Source: Spirochaetia bacterium (GTDB lineage: Bacteria; Spirochaetota; Spirochaetia; DSM-16054; Sediminispirochaetaceae). Taken from it: a stretch of 46,810 nucleotides of DNA. The notes under the pieces are model-generated. The model was not told the origin of the DNA, did not search any database, and was given only the letters and a program-made list of their open reading frames with translations. The stretch spans positions 1-46,810 of the forward strand of contig JAIPFV010000011.1 of the NCBI GenBank assembly GCA_021736475.1, in the 5' to 3' direction. Positions 41,691 to 46,810 of the stretch are shown here, one piece after another (position 1 is the stretch's first letter; the number at the start of each line of letters is the position of its first letter). The translations under genes were made by a program, and so were the position numbers.

Positions 41691-42713
41691 ATGAAACACG
41701 ATGTGTTACTAGAAACAAAAGATCTTAAAATGCACTTCCCGATCGAAGATGGGATTATTTTTAAACGTAAAGTTGGAGCAATCCGAGCTGTGGACGGGGT
41801 GGACCTGACCCTCCGTAAGGGGGAAACCCTTGGCGTTGTAGGTGAATCGGGCTGCGGTAAATCTACCACCGCCCGTGCAATTTCTCAGCTGTACCAACCT
41901 ACTTCCGGGGAGGTAATTTTTGAAGGTACCGATCTGACAAAGCTCAGCCAATTTGAACTGTTAAAGACAAGACGTCAGATTCAAATGGTGTTTCAAGACC
42001 CGTACGCCTCGCTCAACCCGCGAATGGTGGTAAATGACATCATTCGAGAACCCCTGGACATCTACCGGAACCGCCGGCTGCTGGATATGGACCGCAAAGA
42101 AATGGAGGCAAAGGTAGAGAATCTGATGGAACGGGTCGGACTCTCCCGCTACTTCAAGAACCGGTATCCCCATGAGTTCTCCGGAGGACAGCGTCAGCGC
42201 ATCGGCATTGCCCGCTCACTGGCACTCAACCCGCGGGTAATTCTGGCGGACGAACCGGTCAGCGCCCTGGATGTCTCGATACAGGCCCAGATTCTGAATC
42301 TGTTCCTCGAGCTGCAGGAAGAATTCGACCTGACTTATATGTTTATCGCCCACGACTTATCGGTAATTGAGTACGTTAGTAACCGAGTTGCCGTAATGTA
42401 TCTTGGAAAAGTTGTAGAGATTGCAGACAGCAAGAGCCTCTATAAACAGCCCCTGCACCCATACACTAAGGCGCTGTTCTCTGCGGCACCAATCCCTGAT
42501 CCGAAGGTTGAACGGACCCGGAAACGGATTGTACTGGAAGGGGACGTTCCGGCCCCCGACCAGGAACGCTTCGGCTGCTATTTTTATGACCGTTGCCCCC
42601 ATCGGATGGACGTGTGTAAAAAGAACGTTCCCGAGCTACTGGAGGTCGATACCGACCATAAGGTGGCCTGCTACCTCTATTTCACTCAGGAGCAAAAGTC
42701 TCGACTGAACTAA
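41691..42713 (+). CDS. oppF: Peptide ABC transporter ATPase OppF
   Basis: 340 residues. Walker [10 protein letters not shown], signature [15 protein letters not shown], Walker [14 protein letters not shown]-loop IAHDLS, and a C-terminal cysteine cluster [15 protein letters not shown]. The longer N-terminus and SALDVS motif fit OppF. It starts 13 bp after oppD and ends the operon. Confidence 0.95.
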   Translation: MKHDVLLETKDLKMHFPIEDGIIFKRKVGAIRAVDGVDLTLRKGETLGVVGESGCGKSTTARAISQLYQPTSGEVIFEGTDLTKLSQFELLKTRRQIQMVFQDPYASLNPRMVVNDIIREPLDIYRNRRLLDMDRKEMEAKVENLMERVGLSRYFKNRYPHEFSGGQRQRIGIARSLALNPRVILADEPVSALDVSIQAQILNLFLELQEEFDLTYMFIAHDLSVIEYVSNRVAVMYLGKVVEIADSKSLYKQPLHPYTKALFSAAPIPDPKVERTRKRIVLEGDVPAPDQERFGCYFYDRCPHRMDVCKKNVPELLEVDTDHKVACYLYFTQEQKSRLN

Positions 42714-42735
42714 GTTTCACCGCTAAAACCGCTAT

Positions 42736-42757
42736 GCGTAAGCCAACGTGCTTACGC
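42736..42757. terminator. Hairpin between convergent oppF and PH-like gene
   Basis: GCGTAAGC-CAACGT-GCTTACGC, perfect 8-bp stem covering the stop codon of the minus-strand gene. No T-run, so termination would need a factor. Confidence 0.35.
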
Positions 42758-43297
42758 CTCCGAGTGGTAGGGAATACCCATGAAGTCTGAAATTTCGGCG
42801 GCCTTGCTCTGCAGGGCCGCTTTATTTTTGTTCTCGGTTATTTCAATATCCTTTTTCTCTCCGCTGCTGAAGACCAAACTTAGCGTAAGCAAATCCTTCT
42901 GAAAAAAACGCCTTTTCCCTCTCTGTTCAGGGCTGCTCGGGCCGGAAGAGCTCTGCTGGATAGGAACACTTCCGGTGCGGAAGGCCTTCACCACCAAACT
43001 TTCGATTTCTGAAGCAGAGTAATTCTTCCGGGCTGCCAAGAACAAAAGGCCGTGCCGATGCTGCACAAAACCATTCTGTCTGTGAAAGTACCAGCTTTCA
43101 TTGTACAGAGCTATACCTGCAAACACCACAATTAGAATTGTAGGTATCAGGGCTCCCCCACGCTGCGAAGCACTTATCTGCATACTCGCGAAGATAATGG
43201 CAGCAAAAACAGCAAATGCTGCTCTAAACCCCCAATGCAATCTAAGAGCAAGAGTATTCTCATTAAGTTTTTTTATTACAAATGTCAGTTTGAACAT
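42752..43297 (-). CDS. Membrane protein with two TM helices and PH-like domain (hypothetical)
   Basis: 181 residues. Two adjacent membrane helices (AAFAVFAAIIFASMQISA and GALIPTILIVVFAGIAL) precede a beta-rich C-terminal region (SWYFHRQNGFVQHRHGLLFLAARKNYSASEIESL) resembling the bacterial PH-like/photosystem-assembly fold. No catalytic motif. It is the last gene of a minus-strand run after proS and the UPF0158-GNAT gene. Function unknown. Confidence 0.7.
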   Translation of the reverse strand: MFKLTFVIKKLNENTLALRLHWGFRAAFAVFAAIIFASMQISASQRGGALIPTILIVVFAGIALYNESWYFHRQNGFVQHRHGLLFLAARKNYSASEIESLVVKAFRTGSVPIQQSSSGPSSPEQRGKRRFFQKDLLTLSLVFSSGEKKDIEITENKNKAALQSKAAEISDFMGIPYHSEA

Positions 43298-43314
43298 ACT
43301 ATATACGCCTTTGG

Positions 43315-44292
43315 TTAATTTTCCGGTTCCGGTTCCGGTTCCGGTTCCGGTTCCGGTTCCGAATCCTCGACTTCCACATTAAGAGAATAGCGACGCCCAA
43401 ATTCTCGAAAGCCCCGCTCTTCCAAATCGTTCTGCATAAAAAGTGTTTTTCCAAGCAGCTCAACTACAATCTGGTTAACCCCGTTCCTGGCCGCGATTTC
43501 TGTGGCACGGTCTATGAACAGGCGCGATAAGCCTAATCCGCGAAATTGGGGTTCGACATAGATATACCGCAAATCCAATACCGTACTGTATTGTGAAGCA
43601 ACATAGGCACCCAGGATACAGCCCGCAAACTCGCCAAGGGGTGTTTCGGCATACAAGACCTCTTTATGGTCATCCTCCCGGCAGTCATTCAATTCTGTAT
43701 CAAGCAAATAATCTTTCAGTGCCACAGAAATTTCCTGTACCGACTCGTTTTTGGCCTTAATAGCCGATTCTTTGATTTTATCCTTCCAGCGCCCCATTCC
43801 ACTCTGAATGAGAAAGTCGCTTAATACAAGCTCTTCCGTTTCCTCCGGTTCTTCACCAAGCCTGCTTAAAGCTACCGAATCGGTAACAGCTGCATACCAA
43901 TCCCATACCACTTGGCGCATTTCCCGCTCTTTGAAGGTAAACCACTGTCGCTCCAGCGGTTCATACCGTTTAAGCACATCCTTAAAACGGCGGAAAACTC
44001 CGCGTCCGCCGTTTAATGCATCTCGCATCTCCTGGCGGTAAATAGGATTTTTGATAAATGCAACAAAGCGCTCCATTAAATAGAACCCGTCGACGGGACG
44101 CCAATTAGGCAGTTCAACAAATCGCTCTTCACTTCCCGTCTGCTCTGTAACAACAGCCTCATTCGAGTGAACTAAAACTCCCTCTTTGAGATCAAACAGA
44201 TAATCCGCCTGTTGATTCTCCATTCCAAAGATTATCTGATCGATTACCTCTTCTGTCAGCTCCGCCGGACGAATCTCTTTGTTCTCTGCCAT
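43315..44292 (-). CDS. UPF0158-GNAT fusion protein with (Glu-Pro)n tail
   Basis: 325 residues from ATG 44292. The first ~150 residues match UPF0158 (NWRPVDGFYLMERFVAFIKNP, ALNGGRGVFRRFKDVLKRY, WFTFKEREMRQVVWDWY), the C-terminal half is a GNAT acetyltransferase (LDLRYIYVEPQFRGLGLSRLFIDRATEIAARNG, with the acetyl-CoA loop RGLGLS). The final residues are an EP dipeptide repeat encoded by a 6-bp tandem repeat. Substrate unknown. It starts 14 bp after the proS stop, suggesting a shared transcript. Confidence 0.82.
   Translation of the reverse strand: MAENKEIRPAELTEEVIDQIIFGMENQQADYLFDLKEGVLVHSNEAVVTEQTGSEERFVELPNWRPVDGFYLMERFVAFIKNPIYRQEMRDALNGGRGVFRRFKDVLKRYEPLERQWFTFKEREMRQVVWDWYAAVTDSVALSRLGEEPEETEELVLSDFLIQSGMGRWKDKIKESAIKAKNESVQEISVALKDYLLDTELNDCREDDHKEVLYAETPLGEFAGCILGAYVASQYSTVLDLRYIYVEPQFRGLGLSRLFIDRATEIAARNGVNQIVVELLGKTLFMQNDLEERGFREFGRRYSLNVEVEDSEPEPEPEPEPEPEN
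43321..43360. repeat. Hexanucleotide tandem repeat TTCCGG, about 6.7 copies
   Basis: Perfect uninterrupted TTCCGG units from 43321, encoding the alternating Glu-Pro tail. Unit length is two codons, so slippage would change tail length without a frameshift. Confidence 0.95.
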
Positions 44293-44306
44293 ATGCTCCA
44301 AACTCC

Positions 44307-46007
44307 TTATTTGGGAAGAACTTCCTTCTCCTGTAATTCCTTCATTGTCTTTTCAATATCCTCAAGTTTAACCAGCCGACTCTGACGAGTGTAACGATTA
44401 TACAACTCTACCGTATCCTCTTGGTTGCGTTTTGAAGACAACACAATTCGGTATGGTATACCAAGAAGCTCAGCATCCTGAAATTTTACCCCAGGAGACT
44501 CCTTCCGATCATCCAGAAGAGTATCAGTATGAAATTTTTCGTATATGCTATCCACTTTTTGCCGTACCGTGTCGCTCTTACCAATGCCCATTAAAAAGAA
44601 CCGGTACGGCGCCAATTCACTGGGCCAAAGAATGCCTCGTTTATCATGCAGCTGCTCTGCAATTGCCCCCATGAGCCGGCCAATACCAATCCCGTAAGAG
44701 CCCATAAAGGGATAAGCCTTTTTACCATTCTCCTCCTGAAAATAGAGGCCCATGGAGCGTGAATAAAAGTCCTCTAGTTTGAAAATATTACCCAACTCCA
44801 ATGCCCGAATTTCCTGCAATGATCCACCACACTGAAGACACTTATTCTCAGGCCTTATCATCGAAATGTCTGCCACATGGGGGGACTCAAAATCACGTCC
44901 AAAGTTTGCATTTTTTAGATGCACCCCCTCCTCATTTCCGCCAACCACCAAGTTTGTAGATTTGGCTACCGTACCGTCAACTACCAGCGGCATTGAACTG
45001 CTCAGATCAATTGGAGATAGGTATCCCGGAACAAATCCAAGCTGCTCGACATCCTGTTTGTCAGCCTTCTCCAGAACCAGCTCACCCAGAAAGCGGGAAA
45101 GCTTCTCTTTACTCACCTCGTGATCTCCCCTGACCACGGCCATTACTAAGCCACTCATAGTTTTAAAGATCATTGTTTTGGCAAGTTTGTGTTTCTCAAC
45201 CCCCAAAAAGTTTGAGAGCTCTTCCATTGAAGTGCAGCCAGGTGTATCCACCGACTCGAGTTCCAGAGGCGTGTCAGTATGAAAATCTTTAAGGCCCATC
45301 GCTACGCTTTTATTAGCCCGATATCCGCACTGGGGACACTCAATCAACAGATCATCTCCTATGCTGCTGGGAACCAAAAACTCAAAAGCCTTCTCTCCTC
45401 CCATATAGCCGACACCAGATTCAGCAGGCAACACATCCAGGCCACAGCGCTTAAAAATTCGCTCATATGCTGCAAAAACCTTTGGAAAAAAAATATTCAA
45501 ATCGGAAGCAGAGCGGTGGAAAGAATAGGCATCTTTCATCATAAACTCTTTAGTTCGAATTAAACCGTTTCGTATCCGTTCTTCATCCCTAAATTTTAAT
45601 TGAAACTGATACATAAAAGCGGGTAAGTCACGGTAAGAACGTAATCCCATGCGCACCAGATCAACAAAAGCCTCTTCGTGGCTGGGCGCTAATACCATAT
45701 TGTGACCATGGCGGTCTTGAAACCTAACCATATCATTTCCCACCAGCCGATCCCGGCCGCTTCTGTGCCACAGCTCAATCGGGTTTATCAGAGGAACACT
45801 CACCTCCAGACCTCCGATCGCTTCTATTTCTTCACGTATAAGCCGCTTAAGATTGCGTATTACCCGGTTACCAAGGGGCAGGAAAGAAAAAAGGCCGTTC
45901 CCATTTGAACGAACAAAACCTCCGCGTAGTAAAAACGCAAATCCTTCACTCTTTACCCCATGATGCACGTTACGCAACGTTTTCCCGAATAGCTGAGTAT
46001 ATTTCAT
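44307..46007 (-). CDS. proS: Prolyl-tRNA synthetase (bacterial type with editing domain)
   Basis: 566 residues from ATG 46007. Class II motifs: motif 1 LLRGGFVRSNGNGLFSFLPLGNRV, motif 2 FQLKFRDEERIRNGLIRTKEFMMKDAYSFH, motif 3 GIGIGRLM. The YbaK-like editing insertion (about 225-400, e.g. KLAKTMIFKTMSGLVMAVVRGDHEVS) removes mischarged alanine. A CPQCGY/CLQCGG cysteine set is also visible. A longer frame exists upstream, but the promoter lies within it, so ATG 46007 is favoured. Confidence 0.95.
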   Translation of the reverse strand: MKYTQLFGKTLRNVHHGVKSEGFAFLLRGGFVRSNGNGLFSFLPLGNRVIRNLKRLIREEIEAIGGLEVSVPLINPIELWHRSGRDRLVGNDMVRFQDRHGHNMVLAPSHEEAFVDLVRMGLRSYRDLPAFMYQFQLKFRDEERIRNGLIRTKEFMMKDAYSFHRSASDLNIFFPKVFAAYERIFKRCGLDVLPAESGVGYMGGEKAFEFLVPSSIGDDLLIECPQCGYRANKSVAMGLKDFHTDTPLELESVDTPGCTSMEELSNFLGVEKHKLAKTMIFKTMSGLVMAVVRGDHEVSKEKLSRFLGELVLEKADKQDVEQLGFVPGYLSPIDLSSSMPLVVDGTVAKSTNLVVGGNEEGVHLKNANFGRDFESPHVADISMIRPENKCLQCGGSLQEIRALELGNIFKLEDFYSRSMGLYFQEENGKKAYPFMGSYGIGIGRLMGAIAEQLHDKRGILWPSELAPYRFFLMGIGKSDTVRQKVDSIYEKFHTDTLLDDRKESPGVKFQDAELLGIPYRIVLSSKRNQEDTVELYNRYTRQSRLVKLEDIEKTMKELQEKEVLPK

Positions 46008-46008
46008 A

Positions 46009-46045
46009 TTGACCCCATAATACTTTGCACAAAATGTGGGGTCAA
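46009..46045. promoter_or_regulatory. 9-bp inverted repeat overlapping proS promoter
   Basis: TTGACCCCA (46009-46017) and TGGGGTCAA (46037-46045) are perfect arms with 19 bp between. On the minus strand the distal arm contains the -35 box and the proximal arm lies just past the -10 up to the base before the ATG. A repressor dimer here would block proS; an RNA hairpin is less likely because the left arm precedes the start site. Confidence 0.6.
46017..46045 (-). promoter_or_regulatory. Promoter of proS, -10 only 9 nt before ATG
   Basis: Minus strand TTGACC (46040-46045), 17-bp spacer, TATTAT (46017-46022), then 9 nt to the ATG at 46007. Leader would be only a few nt. Confidence 0.65.
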
Positions 46046-46105
46046 GCTCTTGGGCGCAATCCATTGGGCTCGATCCTATTCTGCCCTTGATCTTTAGAAT
46101 TCTAT

Positions 46106-46169
46106 TAAGAAAATAGCCGTATCCGGCTATTTTCGTTGTTTCGGTTGCCGCGGAGCGGCATTCGAAACT
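46106..46169 (+). repeat. Two-hairpin repeated element, copy B (upstream of eno)
   Basis: Hairpin 1: stem 46109-46119 / 46124-46134, loop TATC. Hairpin 2: outer GTTTCG (46138-46143) / CGAAAC (46163-46168), inner TGCCGC (46146-46151) / GCGGCA (46155-46160), loop GGA. Same orientation relative to the downstream gene as copy A, but 122 bp from the eno ATG. A TAGAAT hexamer lies 8 bp upstream of hairpin 1 (weak -35). Confidence 0.85.
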
Positions 46170-46235
46170 AATTTGAAATTTTACTTAAAATTTTCAAATT
46201 GAGAACTCCCGCCTTGATTTTCTTTTGAATACATA

Positions 46236-46252
46236 AGATAGTACAGCTATCT
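46236..46252 (+). promoter_or_regulatory. Small hairpin in eno upstream region
   Basis: AGATAG-TACAG-CTATCT, 6-bp stem, about 40 bp before the eno ATG. TTGAAT-17-TATCTA overlaps it and is an alternative eno promoter. Confidence 0.35.
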
Positions 46253-46278
46253 AAGATAATAAATTATCAATATATTGA

Positions 46279-46810
<532 letters not shown>

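Noticed and set aside
43321-43360. Tandem repeat as a CRISPR or phase-variation switch
   Set aside because: There are no spacers, and a 6-bp unit cannot change the reading frame; it is a coding microsatellite.

Overview
This window looks like a chromosome segment of a free-living, anaerobic, flagellated spirochaete (Spirochaetales/Spirochaetaceae type). The main clues are a class I lysyl-tRNA synthetase instead of the usual class II enzyme, a flagellar fliS cluster, an electron-bifurcating [FeFe] hydrogenase, a 2-oxoacid:ferredoxin oxidoreductase, Na+-NQR-type subunits, a rubredoxin/desulfoferrodoxin/rubrerythrin oxygen-defence set, and periplasmic signal peptides ending in a GGQ-type mature N-terminus. 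I see no insertion sequence, prophage, CRISPR array, tRNA or rRNA. The segment is housekeeping-rich and densely packed, with many ATGA or TAATG overlaps.

Layout. 1-3342 (minus): fliS, a putative flagellar chaperone, and polA (cut by the left edge). 3478-9433 (minus): phoH-type PIN/ATPase, MocR regulator, PhnP-like metallo-hydrolase, a small coiled-coil gene, and a secreted beta-propeller protein with a NodB-fold domain that has lost its metal ligands. 9548-14587 (minus): five-gene bifurcating hydrogenase operon, divergent from rex (14923), which probably controls it. 15621-22634: rmuC, an endonuclease/phosphatase-type lipoprotein, clpP, era, class I lysK, rlpA and a PAP2-like protein. 22693-25280 (minus): vorDBAC-type ferredoxin oxidoreductase, divergent from metH (25538). 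29085-31387 (minus): oxygen-defence cluster and a WYL regulator. 31440-35846 (minus): nqrBCDEF-like operon without nqrA, ending in an unknown gene. 36046-42713 (plus): XRE regulator and oppABCDF. 42752-46007 (minus): PH-like membrane protein, UPF0158-GNAT fusion, proS. 46291 to the right edge: eno, interrupted by an in-frame TAG.

How the parts fit: ferredoxin reduced by the Vor-type enzyme can feed the bifurcating hydrogenase, with Rex sensing NADH/NAD+; the Nqr/Rnf-like complex would couple redox to ion pumping; Opp supplies peptides.

The most interesting signals are (1) a 64-nt two-hairpin element present twice, upstream of metH and upstream of eno, in which all six differences between copies preserve base pairing, including one compensatory pair; (2) at least five genes (era, lysK, proS, the WYL gene, nqrB) whose best sigma70-type promoter puts the -10 box only 6-10 nt before the ATG, implying leaderless mRNAs; (3) an amber codon inside eno; (4) the secreted pseudo-deacetylase; (5) paired hairpins around the start of the lipoprotein gene at 17557; and (6) a very strong hairpin within the metH interdomain linker.
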